Source of the DNA: Syntrophosphaera sp035450685
Lineage (GTDB): Bacteria; Cloacimonadota; Cloacimonadia; Cloacimonadales; Cloacimonadaceae
Assembly (NCBI GenBank): GCA_035450685.1
Contig: DAOTNF010000015.1
Span: 1-63,043, forward strand
Reading direction: 5' to 3'
Length of the DNA: 63,043 nucleotides
This document shows positions 42,676 through 51,568 of the stretch, piece by piece; the stretch's first letter is position 1; each line of letters begins with the position of its first letter. The position numbers and the translations under genes were made by a program. The notes under the pieces are model-generated. The model worked only from the letters and a program-made list of their open reading frames with translations, was not told the DNA's origin and searched no databases.

Positions 42676-44159
42676 TATTTGCCCTGCTTTTAGTGGCGCT
42701 GTGCGCCGGACTGGCAGCCCAGAAATCGCCCATTGTCAACGGCCTCAACGAGGCGCGCTTCATCTGGCGCGCCGCGGAGGACTCCCTCAACACCTATTTT
42801 GAGGACAGCTTTTCCTTCAGCCTGGCATACAATTACTTCACCTTCGGGCTCAAGTTCAACGCCGGGCTGCCCAGATACAGCACCGACCAGAACCAGCTTC
42901 TGGACGAGCTGCGTCCCGACGCCCTGGGCTGGGACTGGGAAGACCTCTATGCCAGCTATGCCCGCGACGCCTGGCTCATCCACGCCGGAAAGATGGAGGA
43001 GACCTTTGGCAGCGGGATGGTCTTCCGCAGCTATGAGAACGTGGAACTGGACGAGGATTACCGCGTTACCGGCTTCAAGTTCGGCTATGACCGCGGCCTC
43101 CGCCTCAAGGCGCTGTATTCCGGTTACTCCGGTGGCTGCGGAGGGGACAAACTGGACCTGGCTTACGGAATGGATGCCGAATATCCCGTGCTGCAACCCC
43201 TCACCCTGGGCGCAACCGCCTTTTCCGCGCAGAGCTATGTGGGAACAAAGTATCTGCAGGACAACGTATTGGGCGGACGCGCCAAGCTTCGCAAAGGCCC
43301 CCTGGAAGCCGGAGTGGAATACGCCAGCCGCGACAAGGTGGACAACCCGGACAACGGCAACGCGGTCTATGCCGATGCCTCCCTCTCCCTGAGCCTGCTG
43401 CAATTCGGCGCGGCTTACAAGTATTACGACAATTTCAACTATTACAACAATTTCCAGGATCTGCCCCTCGCCAACCACCACAGCGAAACGCTCTCCGATG
43501 GACAGGCCTCCGGCTCCGATGAGCAGGGATTCCAAGTCTGGACTATCTTCAGCCTGCCCCGCGACCTCACCCTAAATCTGGACTATGCCGAGGCCTGGGA
43601 CAGCTCAAAGAAGCTGCGGATGAACGACTTCTACGCCGGATTGGACTGGATGAGGGGAAATCTGAACGGCACCCTCTCCTTCAGCTATCTGGAAAAACTG
43701 GATGAAAGCGACACGGAACTGCTGGACGGCAACAAAAACCGCTGGCAGAAAGAATACTATCCCGGCTTTGTGCTCAGTTTCCCCGCCTGGGGCTACCAGC
43801 CCACCCTGACGGGCGAATTCAAGGCCGTCGCCAAGGAATCCGTGATGCAAAGCGAACAGAACGGCGTCAGCTACGACCAGCTTTACGAGAGCAGCCACTA
43901 TGAGCCAAAGCTGCAACTGGATGTGGCTTTGGGCAAGCTTTCGCTGGCGCTGGGAGCCCAAGCCTGGTGGGAGGATTTCTCTTCCATCGGGGACGGCACC
44001 TACTGGCCCAACCTGGAAGCCAAATATCCCATCCTCGGCGGCACCGACCTGGTGGTGTTCGTGGGCCGCGAGGCCGGAGGAAAGGTCTGCCGCAACGGCG
44101 TTTGCCGCTATATGGCACCCTTTTCCGGTCTGAGGGTGGATCTGAATACAAGATTTTAA
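42663..44159 (+). CDS. Outer-membrane beta-barrel protein, DUF6029-like
   Basis: This 498-residue protein has a signal peptide (LVFALLLVALCAGLAAQ) and many alternating aromatic strands. Motifs include HAGKMEETFGSGMVFRSYEN, YNYFTFGLKF and FSGLRVDLNTRF at the end. The FGSGMVFRSYE motif resembles the DUF6029 family of FCB outer-membrane proteins, in my memory. Its start overlaps tlpA by 13 bases, which ties it to redox proteins. The barrel may form a pore or anchor for the neighbours; that is an inference. Confidence 0.75.
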   Translation: MRRLVFALLLVALCAGLAAQKSPIVNGLNEARFIWRAAEDSLNTYFEDSFSFSLAYNYFTFGLKFNAGLPRYSTDQNQLLDELRPDALGWDWEDLYASYARDAWLIHAGKMEETFGSGMVFRSYENVELDEDYRVTGFKFGYDRGLRLKALYSGYSGGCGGDKLDLAYGMDAEYPVLQPLTLGATAFSAQSYVGTKYLQDNVLGGRAKLRKGPLEAGVEYASRDKVDNPDNGNAVYADASLSLSLLQFGAAYKYYDNFNYYNNFQDLPLANHHSETLSDGQASGSDEQGFQVWTIFSLPRDLTLNLDYAEAWDSSKKLRMNDFYAGLDWMRGNLNGTLSFSYLEKLDESDTELLDGNKNRWQKEYYPGFVLSFPAWGYQPTLTGEFKAVAKESVMQSEQNGVSYDQLYESSHYEPKLQLDVALGKLSLALGAQAWWEDFSSIGDGTYWPNLEAKYPILGGTDLVVFVGREAGGKVCRNGVCRYMAPFSGLRVDLNTRF

Positions 44160-44172
44160 CTGAGGAGTTCCC

Positions 44173-45525
44173 ATGAGAAACGCTCTTTTGATGCTTTTGG
44201 CGCTGGCTTTGCTGCCCCTGGCGGCAAATCCGCAATACTATCCGCTTACCGCGCTGGCGGAGGGTTTTGGCGCCTCCAACGACCCCTACAGCGATTTTGC
44301 CTTCCAAAACCTGAACGCGATCTGGAACCAGACCAACCCGGAGGAGTTCGTCTCCTGCCACTTCTACCACGCTTCAGGCAATCTGACCACGCCCAGCGTT
44401 GAAAACTGGATCAGCACCCAGGGCGTGACGGCTTACCCCACCGTCGGCATCAACGGCAACCCGGTGATAATCGGCAACGTCCCGGCAGGTTACTATTGGA
44501 ACGCGGTTTCCCAGTCCCTCTACAAGTCTTCGCCGCTCAGGATGGAGCTGGTTTCCTTCAATTCCTCCACGGGCAGCGCGGTGGTCACCGTCACCAGCCT
44601 CGATCCCGACCTGGCGCCTGGGAACTACACCCTGGTCTGGTATCTGCTGGAAAACGGCGTGCAAGGAAAGGACAATGTGGCGCGCCTGGCGGAAACGCAG
44701 TCCATCACCCTGCCTCCGACAGGTCAGCAGAGCAGTTTCAACCACAGCTTCAGCCTCGATCCCGCCTGGAACCAGTCCAACCTGTGGATGGCAGCCTCGG
44801 TGCGCACCACGGCTCAATCGGCCATCCTGCAAAACGTTTCCTCCCTGCCCAATCCCTCGCACCGCCTGCGTGCCGCCATGGATTGGGATCCCGCGGCGCT
44901 GGTGGCTCCTCCCAACGACACCTTCAACTCGCCCACGCTCTGGATCTTCAACACCGGAGAGTCGGGCAACATGACCATGCAAATAGTGGTGGATGAAGAA
45001 GATGTGGCTGCCGATCCGCTGGATTGGTATTTTAACTATTGCGACGAGGAAGGCGGCTGCTATCCCGGCGGCATGGCTCTGCCCCTGGTGCTCGGAGCGG
45101 GAGAAGCCAAAGCCTTCCACCTCAACCTGTGGGTGGGCAGCACCGGACGGGTGAAGTTCCATTTTGAGATCAACTCGCAGCAGTTGGGCACCTTCCGCAT
45201 CCCCTTCGTGGTGCGCACCACGGATTATGTGGGCGTATCAGACGAGCTGCAGGCGCCTTCCGCCCTGCGCGTGACCGGCAACCATCCCAATCCCTTCCGC
45301 GCTTCCACGGTCTTTACTGTGCAGGCGCCGAAAGCAACCGGACAGGCGGTGGTGGAAATCTACAACTCACGCGGGCAAAAGGTGGATCAGGTGCTCACCG
45401 GAAACCTGCGTCCCGGCGTCAACGAAGTCCTCTGGCAGGCTCCCGCGGGGCTGGCCAGCGGAGTATATTTCTACCGCCTGCAAGGAGATGCTTCCCCCGC
45501 CCGGAAGATGCTGCTAATCAAATGA
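44173..45525 (+). CDS. Omp28-like secreted protein with type IX-type sorting domain
   Basis: This 450-residue protein has a signal peptide (LLMLLALALLPLAANP). Its first 150 residues follow the Omp28 layout (CHFYHASGNLTTPSVENW, GVTAYPTVGINGN), but the CxxC is lost: the segment reads EGFGASNDPYSD. The last 80 residues form a type A sorting domain (NHPNPFRASTVF, VEIYNSRGQKV, LASGVYFYRLQ, ARKMLLIK). It is probably exported by type IX secretion. A binding rather than redox role is likely. Confidence 0.85.
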   Translation: MRNALLMLLALALLPLAANPQYYPLTALAEGFGASNDPYSDFAFQNLNAIWNQTNPEEFVSCHFYHASGNLTTPSVENWISTQGVTAYPTVGINGNPVIIGNVPAGYYWNAVSQSLYKSSPLRMELVSFNSSTGSAVVTVTSLDPDLAPGNYTLVWYLLENGVQGKDNVARLAETQSITLPPTGQQSSFNHSFSLDPAWNQSNLWMAASVRTTAQSAILQNVSSLPNPSHRLRAAMDWDPAALVAPPNDTFNSPTLWIFNTGESGNMTMQIVVDEEDVAADPLDWYFNYCDEEGGCYPGGMALPLVLGAGEAKAFHLNLWVGSTGRVKFHFEINSQQLGTFRIPFVVRTTDYVGVSDELQAPSALRVTGNHPNPFRASTVFTVQAPKATGQAVVEIYNSRGQKVDQVLTGNLRPGVNEVLWQAPAGLASGVYFYRLQGDASPARKMLLIK

Positions 45526-47015
45526 CACGGATTGTAAAGAAACTGCTGCCCCTCCTGCTGCTGGCCTGCCTCGGCACCTTGGCCGCATCGCCGCTTTCAG
45601 AGGAGTTTGAACAGCGGGTGCGCGCCACCCAGAGCGCGGAAGAGGGCCTGGTGGTGATCAACGAATACGCGCAGAAAATGACCGAACTGGAAGACCTGCG
45701 CGTCCTGCAAAACTATTGGATGCGGGCGGATAAAGGCGCCAGCCAGCAGCACTTTGCCGACCTGCACGACCGCCAGCCGGATTCCCCCGTCTATTATTAC
45801 CTGTGGCTGCGCGGTTCCGAAAGCCAGTTGCAGCAACTGCGCGGGGGACGCCAGCTCACCAGCCGCTTTCCCGATTTCTATTGGGGATACCGCCTCTTCA
45901 GCTCCACCTATTCACAGGCCTGGCTGGACAAGGACGCTCCCGCGGATCTGCAACAGGACATACGGGACAATCTGGACAAGGATTTGAAGCTGCTGAAAAA
46001 AGGCCTGAAGAGCTTTGGCGATGATTCCTACCTCCTGCTTGCCCTCTATCACCTCCACAACGCCAAAGAGGATTACAACGAGGCGGAAGGGGCGCTGCTC
46101 CGTCTGCGTGACCCCCAGGCTATCGAAATGAACTTCCAGATCGTGCTGGATTTCATCACCAAGACCAAGCGCAGCCGCGCCTTCGAGGCCCTCTATCCCC
46201 AGTTGCTTTCCCTCGCCATCTCCGAAGGCAAGGTAAAGAGCGCGGACAGCCTCTACATTTACCAGCAGAACTACCTCTACGCGCTGTCGCTCACCGAAGA
46301 GTGGGGACGCATGCACGCCTATCTGGACAGGTGGCCCCAGCTCAAAGAGGATGACGACACCCTGCCCCTGCGCGTGGATATGTATCTGGGCTTGGGACAG
46401 CGGGATACCGCCCTCAACCTGCTGGAGGGGGCCATGGCCAAGGACGTGCTGGACGCGAAGGAAGTGGAAAAGGATCCCAAGTATGAAGTTTTGAAAAGCC
46501 AGCCCCGCTATCAGGAGGTGATGGACAACGCCCTCCGCAACTGGGAACAAGACCGGGAAAAGCGCCGCCAGATGGCCCTGAAGTCGAAGATCAGCAGGCC
46601 TGCCCCGCTTTGGGAACTGCCCCAGGCGGACAGCACCCTGGTGCGCCTGGAAAACCAGCGCGGCAAGGTTGTGGTGCTGGATTTTTGGGCTACCTGGTGC
46701 AAGCCCTGCCTCAAGACCATGCCCCTGCTGGATGCCTGGCTCAAGGAAAACGCCGCGCCTGACCTCGCCGTCTTCTCCATCAACACCTGGCAAAGCCCCT
46801 CCGATCTGCCCCAGGTGTTGGAATACATACACGACTCCGGCTATTCCATGACCCTGCTGCTTGGCAACAGCGAACTGCCCAAGGCCTACGGCTTCACCGG
46901 AATCCCCTATATCTGCGTGATCGACAAACAGGGCAACATCGCTTACGAGCAAAGCGGCTACCGCCCCGACCTGCCGGAGCTGCTGGACTTTTGGCTGGAG
47001 GATCTCCGCCGCTGA
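45522..47015 (+). CDS. TlpA-domain protein with N-terminal helical-repeat domain
   Basis: This 497-residue exported protein has a signal peptide (LLPLLLLACLGTLA) and about 330 residues of TPR-like helices (LLALYHLHNAKEDYNEAEGA). A C-terminal TlpA domain has the active site DFWATWCKPCLKTMPLLDAW and FTGIPYICVIDKQG. The ATG overlaps the stop of the upstream gene (ATGA). It is the third CxxC protein of the cluster. The helical part may bind the sorting-domain protein; this is an inference. Confidence 0.88.
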   Translation: MTRIVKKLLPLLLLACLGTLAASPLSEEFEQRVRATQSAEEGLVVINEYAQKMTELEDLRVLQNYWMRADKGASQQHFADLHDRQPDSPVYYYLWLRGSESQLQQLRGGRQLTSRFPDFYWGYRLFSSTYSQAWLDKDAPADLQQDIRDNLDKDLKLLKKGLKSFGDDSYLLLALYHLHNAKEDYNEAEGALLRLRDPQAIEMNFQIVLDFITKTKRSRAFEALYPQLLSLAISEGKVKSADSLYIYQQNYLYALSLTEEWGRMHAYLDRWPQLKEDDDTLPLRVDMYLGLGQRDTALNLLEGAMAKDVLDAKEVEKDPKYEVLKSQPRYQEVMDNALRNWEQDREKRRQMALKSKISRPAPLWELPQADSTLVRLENQRGKVVVLDFWATWCKPCLKTMPLLDAWLKENAAPDLAVFSINTWQSPSDLPQVLEYIHDSGYSMTLLLGNSELPKAYGFTGIPYICVIDKQGNIAYEQSGYRPDLPELLDFWLEDLRR

Positions 47016-47024
47016 GGGATTGAG

Positions 47025-47729
47025 GTGATCAAGCGCCACCACCCCTTCCTGGCGCGCCGGGAACAGCTTGCCCTGCTGCTCATTGCTGTCCTCGCGGTTC
47101 TGGGCTTGAGCCTCAACCTGGCAAGCGGAGAGGCCCGGGCAGCGGAGGAAAGCCCGGTATCAAAACTGGTTCCGGCGGATTCCGCCGCCCTCGCCAAAAC
47201 CCTGCTGATCGACATCCGCACCGCCAGCAAGGAAGACCTGATGCTCCTCGATGGCATCGGCGGGAAAAAGGCTCAGGACATCCTCGACCACCGCGCCGCC
47301 CATCCCTTCACCAGCGTGACCCAACTGCTGGACGTGAGGGGCATCGGCCCCAAGACCTTTGCCCGCCTGCTGCCCTCCCTGGTTAGCTTTGGGGACAGCG
47401 CCCTGGTGAACCGGATTACCGCGCAAAACCTTATTGACCTGAACTCCACCGGTTCAGGAGCGGTGGCCGCCAACCTCACGCCGGGCAAGACCAAGCGTGC
47501 TCCGGCTGCCAAAGCCATTCCCAAAGGGGAACTCACCAACATAGTCAACCTCAACAGCGCCGGACTGGAAGAACTCTGCACCCTGCCTGGCATCGGCGAG
47601 GTGAAAGCCGCCGCCATCATCGCCTGGCGCAAACAGAACGGCGCCTTTCAATCCGTGGACGACCTGCTGAAGGTTTCGGGCATCGGGCCCAAAACCCTTG
47701 CCAAAATCCGCCACCGCCTGAGCGTCTGA
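47025..47729 (+). CDS. ComEA-like helix-hairpin-helix protein
   Basis: This 234-residue protein starts with GTG and has one membrane segment (about 14-32). Two HhH modules follow: TASKEDLMLLDGIGGKKAQDI with VRGIGPKTFARLL, and NSAGLEELCTLPGIGEVKAA with VSGIGPKTLAKIR. ComEA-type proteins bind DNA in the periplasm during uptake; two modules in one chain are less usual. It lies 9 bases after the TlpA gene. The competence role is uncertain. Confidence 0.85.
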   Translation: MIKRHHPFLARREQLALLLIAVLAVLGLSLNLASGEARAAEESPVSKLVPADSAALAKTLLIDIRTASKEDLMLLDGIGGKKAQDILDHRAAHPFTSVTQLLDVRGIGPKTFARLLPSLVSFGDSALVNRITAQNLIDLNSTGSGAVAANLTPGKTKRAPAAKAIPKGELTNIVNLNSAGLEELCTLPGIGEVKAAAIIAWRKQNGAFQSVDDLLKVSGIGPKTLAKIRHRLSV

Positions 47730-47754
47730 AGCCCTGCTACCTGAACTTGCAGAC

Positions 47755-47778
47755 GGAGCGGCGGGAAGGCTCCGCTCC
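47755..47778. terminator. Bidirectional hairpin between convergent genes
   Basis: GGAGCGG at 47755-47761 pairs with CCGCTCC at 47772-47778. It lies between the ComEA-like stop and the stop of the convergent minus gene at 47785. No long T-run follows, so it may be weak. Confidence 0.45.
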
Positions 47779-47784
47779 GCCCTG

Positions 47785-48501
47785 TTAAAACATGATACTT
47801 GCCTTCACAAAGGGCATCAGCAGGATATCGCCATGATCCCCATCGCCCACAAAGCGCATACCACCCAAGTCCACACTTAACATTTTCCCTTTGATACGGA
47901 CACCGGCGATAAACACCCCGTAATTGTCACTTTCATCGTCGTATTCCGAATCTGTATCGTCGGAACGGTCCTTGACTCTCAGGGGCGGAAAGATCATGTC
48001 CACCATACCGTTGACGCGGTTTGAGATACGCACTATCCCGCCCGTGCCCAGTACAGCCCAAAGGTAGTCTGGTTTATCCATATCGCCATACAGCATACCC
48101 GCCAGATGAAGGCTGCCGCCTCCGTTGCCACTGTTGTTGCCAAAGCTCACCACGTTGCCCAGGGTATAGACCTCCTCTATGGGCGTGAAAGTTCCCCAGG
48201 CCGCGCTTTCCATGCTTGGGGCCTGGAAGTAGTTGAACTTCGCACCCGCGGTGATAGTCTTTGCCATTTCCACATTATAGGGGAAACCCATGCCCGCGCT
48301 CAGATGCAGCCTGTTGCTGGGCGCGAAGGAAAACTGCAAAATCACCAATTCGTAATCGGTAAACGAGGATGAGCCTTTGGGCATCATGTAGGCTGTGGGA
48401 ATGACGAAAACGGATTGATTGGCGGCGTAGAACTCCCCGTCAGCCGCGCCCAGAAAGGACAGCGCGCAGAGCAGGGCACAAAGGGAAGCAAGCTTTTTCA
48501 T
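47785..48501 (-). CDS. Small exported outer-membrane-type protein, unknown function
   Basis: This 238-residue protein has a signal peptide (LCALLCALSFLGAA). The amphipathic strands are typical of small beta barrels (YELVILQFSFAPSNRLHLSAG, GVFIAGVRIKGKMLSVDLGG), and the end MPFVKASIMF has a terminal aromatic residue. I start at 48501, with AAGGAGATGAG upstream; a longer frame has no such site. No family is recognised. Confidence 0.65.
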   Translation of the reverse strand: MKKLASLCALLCALSFLGAADGEFYAANQSVFVIPTAYMMPKGSSSFTDYELVILQFSFAPSNRLHLSAGMGFPYNVEMAKTITAGAKFNYFQAPSMESAAWGTFTPIEEVYTLGNVVSFGNNSGNGGGSLHLAGMLYGDMDKPDYLWAVLGTGGIVRISNRVNGMVDMIFPPLRVKDRSDDTDSEYDDESDNYGVFIAGVRIKGKMLSVDLGGMRFVGDGDHGDILLMPFVKASIMF

Positions 48502-48701
48502 AGACTCATCTCCTTGTCGGAATATACCTTGCAGGACAATATAAACCATTTTTCGCGCGAGGCAAGCCCGATCGTTTAAATAATCCCCTTCCGGGTGGGA
48601 AAAATCCCGCGAATATCCCCGCCTGCCCTGGCTTAAAGGTTTTGATTGACACAAAAGAGTGCATCCAGAAACTGACGTCCGATGCAATGCATTAGGGAGT
48701 T

Positions 48702-49271
48702 ATGATGAAGACAAACGGAAGGACATGGGCACCAACCCTCACCCTGGCCAAGCTCTTTGAGGAGCAAAACCAGTTTTTTGACGCTCTGGCAGCCTATGAG
48801 CTGATCAGCCAGACGGACGACTCACCCGCGGTGCGCGAACGCATTGAAGACCTGCACATCCGCATCCTGAACGATCCGGCAAACCGCTATGATCCCCGCA
48901 TCGAGCAACTCTTCACTCCCGAGGAGCTCGCCTATCTAAAGATATTGAGCCACAATGGCTTTGAGAACCTCGCCCAGGCCCGCGCCAAGCTCGCCGAGGG
49001 CAGCTTCGTCCAGGAAATCGTGATCGATGACGACGAAGAAGAGGAAGCCCTCCCCGAACCCAGCGACGGCGACGCCATGCTGAGCGTGTTGCGCGAGATC
49101 GAGGAGCAGTCCCGGGAACACAAACCCGATCCCGCCAAAACCCCGGAAGAGCTGAGCCTGGCGGATTTTCTGCTTGCCCTGCTCTCGCGTTACAGCAAGG
49201 ACACCCCCCTCAGCGAGCTGAGGTTCACGGATTTCCTCTCCATCTTCCTGGAGCTGCAAACGCGCAAGTAA
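48702..49271 (+). CDS. Conserved-looking cytoplasmic protein, unknown function
   Basis: This 189-residue protein has an acidic middle (IDDDEEEEALPEPSDGD) between two helical parts (LAKLFEEQNQFFDALAAYEL and LSLADFLLALLSRYSKDTPL). No family is recognised. It starts with two adjacent ATG codons; an upstream TTGACA at 48646-48651 could belong to a promoter. It is followed 8 bases later by a small cysteine-rich gene and rsmD, so these may form one operon. Confidence 0.6.
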   Translation: MMKTNGRTWAPTLTLAKLFEEQNQFFDALAAYELISQTDDSPAVRERIEDLHIRILNDPANRYDPRIEQLFTPEELAYLKILSHNGFENLAQARAKLAEGSFVQEIVIDDDEEEEALPEPSDGDAMLSVLREIEEQSREHKPDPAKTPEELSLADFLLALLSRYSKDTPLSELRFTDFLSIFLELQTRK

Positions 49272-49279
49272 CCCCGCCG

Positions 49280-49453
49280 ATGTCCCGCAAGACCCCCAAA
49301 AAGTTCAACAAGCTTTGCCAACGCTGCTGCAAGAAATGCAAGCAGGCGGACACCGTGCTCATCGTCTCCTGTCCAAGCTTCGAGGCCAGCCCGGTGCAGC
49401 TCACCATCCCCCTCAAGTTTCCCCCCGGCAGGCCACGCAAAGCCCGCAACTGA
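49280..49453 (+). CDS. Small cysteine-rich basic protein (57 residues)
   Basis: This short frame runs MSRKTPKKFNKLCQRC, with four cysteines in CQRCCKKC and a fifth in VSCPSF, then a proline-rich end PPGRPRKARN. It fits exactly between the unknown 189-residue gene (8-base gap) and the rsmD start (8-base gap). That argues for a real gene. Zinc or RNA binding is plausible; no family is recognised. Confidence 0.55.
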   Translation: MSRKTPKKFNKLCQRCCKKCKQADTVLIVSCPSFEASPVQLTIPLKFPPGRPRKARN

Positions 49454-49461
49454 GGCAGCCC

Positions 49462-50007
49462 TTGCGCATCATCACCGGCAAATTCAAGGGACGCAAACTA
49501 TTCGCCGTGGAGGGGCTTACCACCCGCCCCACCACAGCTTACAACCGCGCCCTGATCTTCAACGTCCACAACCACTTCGAGGGCGCGAGGGTGCTGGATC
49601 TCTTTGCCGGAACCGGCTCCTACGGGCTGGAAGCCCTGTCCCGCGGAGCCTCCTGGGTGGATTTCGTGGAGTTTTCCTCGGCGGCCATCTCCGTGCTGCT
49701 CAAGAACATAAACTTGGTGGGAGTGCAGGACGGCTGCCATGTCTGGCGCAAACGCGCCGAAACTTTTTTGAAAAAAGCGGAACCCGCCTGGGACATCATC
49801 TTCCTGGATCCGCCCTACGATAAAAACCTGGTCAACCCCTGCCTGGAACTCATCTTCGAGCGTGGGCTGCTGGCTCCGGGTGGCGTCGCCATCGCCGAGC
49901 ACAGTTCCCGGGAAGGAATAGCGGAATCCCTTGCACCCAAAATACTTAAACACAAAGCGGGCAAGACCGGCAGCTTCACCTTGCTGGGCTCCGCCCCCGG
50001 GGATTGA
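49462..50007 (+). CDS. rsmD: 16S rRNA (guanine(966)-N2)-methyltransferase RsmD
   Basis: This 181-residue enzyme starts with a likely TTG at 49462, giving MRIITGKFKGRKL. It has the Rossmann motif VLDLFAGTGSYGLEALSRGA and the N2-guanine motif FLDPPYDKN, where DPPY is the catalytic NPPY-like site. The family often begins RIIAG...RGR. A longer frame to 49315 overlaps the small upstream gene and is unlike the family. Confidence 0.93.
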   Translation: MRIITGKFKGRKLFAVEGLTTRPTTAYNRALIFNVHNHFEGARVLDLFAGTGSYGLEALSRGASWVDFVEFSSAAISVLLKNINLVGVQDGCHVWRKRAETFLKKAEPAWDIIFLDPPYDKNLVNPCLELIFERGLLAPGGVAIAEHSSREGIAESLAPKILKHKAGKTGSFTLLGSAPGD

Positions 50008-50025
50008 GTAAATGCCGCCCTCATT

Positions 50026-50096
50026 TGACGTTACAGGGTTTGGGACCATCATCCTTAGGTCAACCCTCTGGAAGTTAAGGTTGACTAAGGGAAGAC
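50026..50096 (-). repeat. R1 repeat, degenerate copy with compensatory changes
   Basis: This inverted partial copy starts GCCGCCCTCATTTGACG. Its core at 50053-50090 reads CCTTAGGTCAACC, then a changed middle, then GGTTGACTAAGG. The usual A-A mismatch of the other copies is paired here (AACC with GGTT), which suggests selection for a hairpin. It lies upstream of the gene at 50215. Confidence 0.7.
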
Positions 50097-50214
50097 CCCA
50101 GGTCGGTGCCAGCTTGCAAAGGGGAGCCGGAAAGGGGATTGCCAGCGGCGAAATAAGGCTTATCTTATTTAATACAAAGGAAATCGGATCGCAGAACGCG
50201 GTCCGGAATAGAAT

Positions 50215-50739
50215 ATGAAACATAAACCGTCACTGTCTCCAGCTCCGCTCATCCGCCGCGTTGGGCGGGGATTGATGCTGGCTGCCTTGTGCCTGCCGGC
50301 GCTGAGTCTGTCCGCACAGGCGAGTCAGGATGAGTACAGGCTGCTCAAGAGCTACGAAACGCCCAAAAACGCCGTTTCCTTCGATGAACTGACCGAGGTC
50401 GAGGGAAGATGGCTGCGCGGGGAAACACCCTTCACGGGCGTGGCTTTCAAGCGTTTTGAGAGCGGACGCCTGCAACAGGTTTTCACCCTTCACAAGGGCC
50501 TGCAGGACGGCCCCACCTATCTGTGGTATCCGGACGGCGCGCCGCTGATGAGCGCGAATTACCGCGCCGGAGCGCTGCAGGGCAGGTTTTTGGGCTGGTA
50601 CGCCCACGGCGGCGTGATCTACGACATGGTGCTCAACCAGGGCGTTTACGGCGGCGACAACATCGAAGACGACCGGGAACAGTCCGTGCAAGAGGACGGC
50701 GAACGGGAAGGTGACGCGGGATTTAGCGATGAAGAATAG
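50215..50739 (+). CDS. Exported MORN/YwqK-like repeat protein
   Basis: This 174-residue protein has a signal region (LMLAALCLPALSLSAQA). Three loose MORN-type repeats follow: PFTGVAFKRFESGRLQQVF, LQDGPTYLWYPDGAPLM and LQGRFLGWYAHGGVIYDM. The C-terminus is acidic. Such repeats occur in YwqK-type antitoxin-like and membrane-bound proteins. Its end overlaps panB by 11 bases. Function unknown. Confidence 0.7.
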   Translation: MKHKPSLSPAPLIRRVGRGLMLAALCLPALSLSAQASQDEYRLLKSYETPKNAVSFDELTEVEGRWLRGETPFTGVAFKRFESGRLQQVFTLHKGLQDGPTYLWYPDGAPLMSANYRAGALQGRFLGWYAHGGVIYDMVLNQGVYGGDNIEDDREQSVQEDGEREGDAGFSDEE

Positions 50740-51556
50740 CAATCAACAGAATTTACACGCCTTCCGCAAGATGAAGGCGGAGGGAACCAAGATTTGCATG
50801 GTGACGGCCTATGACGCCTCGATGGCGCGCTGCGTGGCCGCCAGTGAGATGGACATCATCCTGGTGGGCGACAGCCTGGGGATGGTGGTGCTGGGCTATG
50901 AAAACACCCTGCAGGTGACGATGGGGGACATGATCACCCACAGCGCGGCCGTGCGCCGGGGAGCCCCGCAGAGTTTTGTGATCGCGGATATGCCCTATCT
51001 GAGCTACCATCTCTCTTTGGACGAGGCCAAGGCCAACGCCGCGGCACTGATAACCGCCGGAAAAGCGGACGCGGTGAAGCTGGAAGGCGGCACTGCCTCC
51101 CGCCAGGAAGCGATCCGCCAGATCGTGGATTGCGAGATTCCGGTCTGCGGACACATCGGGCTGACCCCGCAGAGCGTTTACCGCTTCGGCGGCTTCCGCG
51201 TGCAGGGCAAGACCCCGGAGGCTCACGAGCAGCTATTGCGCCAGGCCGTGGCCCTGGAAAAGGCAGGCATCTTCATGCTGGTGCTGGAAGGCATCCCCGA
51301 GGAACTGGCGCGGGAAATCACCGCCGCGGTGAAGATTCCCACCATCGGCATCGGCGCGGGACGCTATGTGGACGGCCAGGTGCTGGTCTATCACGACCTG
51401 CTGGGACACAGCACCCTGATGCCCAAGTTTGTGAAACAATACGCCAGTCTGGATCAGACGATCACCTCCGCCCTGAACGGCTATTGCGCCGAAGTGCGCT
51501 CCGGAGCCTTCCCCGCGGCGGAACACACCTACTATCCCATCACAGAACAAGAATAA
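50729..51556 (+). CDS. panB: 3-methyl-2-oxobutanoate hydroxymethyltransferase
   Basis: PanB makes ketopantoate for coenzyme A. The 275 residues have VTAYDASMARCV, ILVGDSLGMVVLGYENTLQV, DMITHSAAVRRGA, VKLEGGTAS, PVCGHIGLTPQSVYRFGGF and IGIGAGRYVDGQVLVYHDL. I start at 50729 (MKNSNQQ), inside the end of the upstream gene. panC, panD and panE are not adjacent. Confidence 0.97.
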   Translation: MKNSNQQNLHAFRKMKAEGTKICMVTAYDASMARCVAASEMDIILVGDSLGMVVLGYENTLQVTMGDMITHSAAVRRGAPQSFVIADMPYLSYHLSLDEAKANAAALITAGKADAVKLEGGTASRQEAIRQIVDCEIPVCGHIGLTPQSVYRFGGFRVQGKTPEAHEQLLRQAVALEKAGIFMLVLEGIPEELAREITAAVKIPTIGIGAGRYVDGQVLVYHDLLGHSTLMPKFVKQYASLDQTITSALNGYCAEVRSGAFPAAEHTYYPITEQE

Positions 51557-51568
51557 GGAAACATTTTT

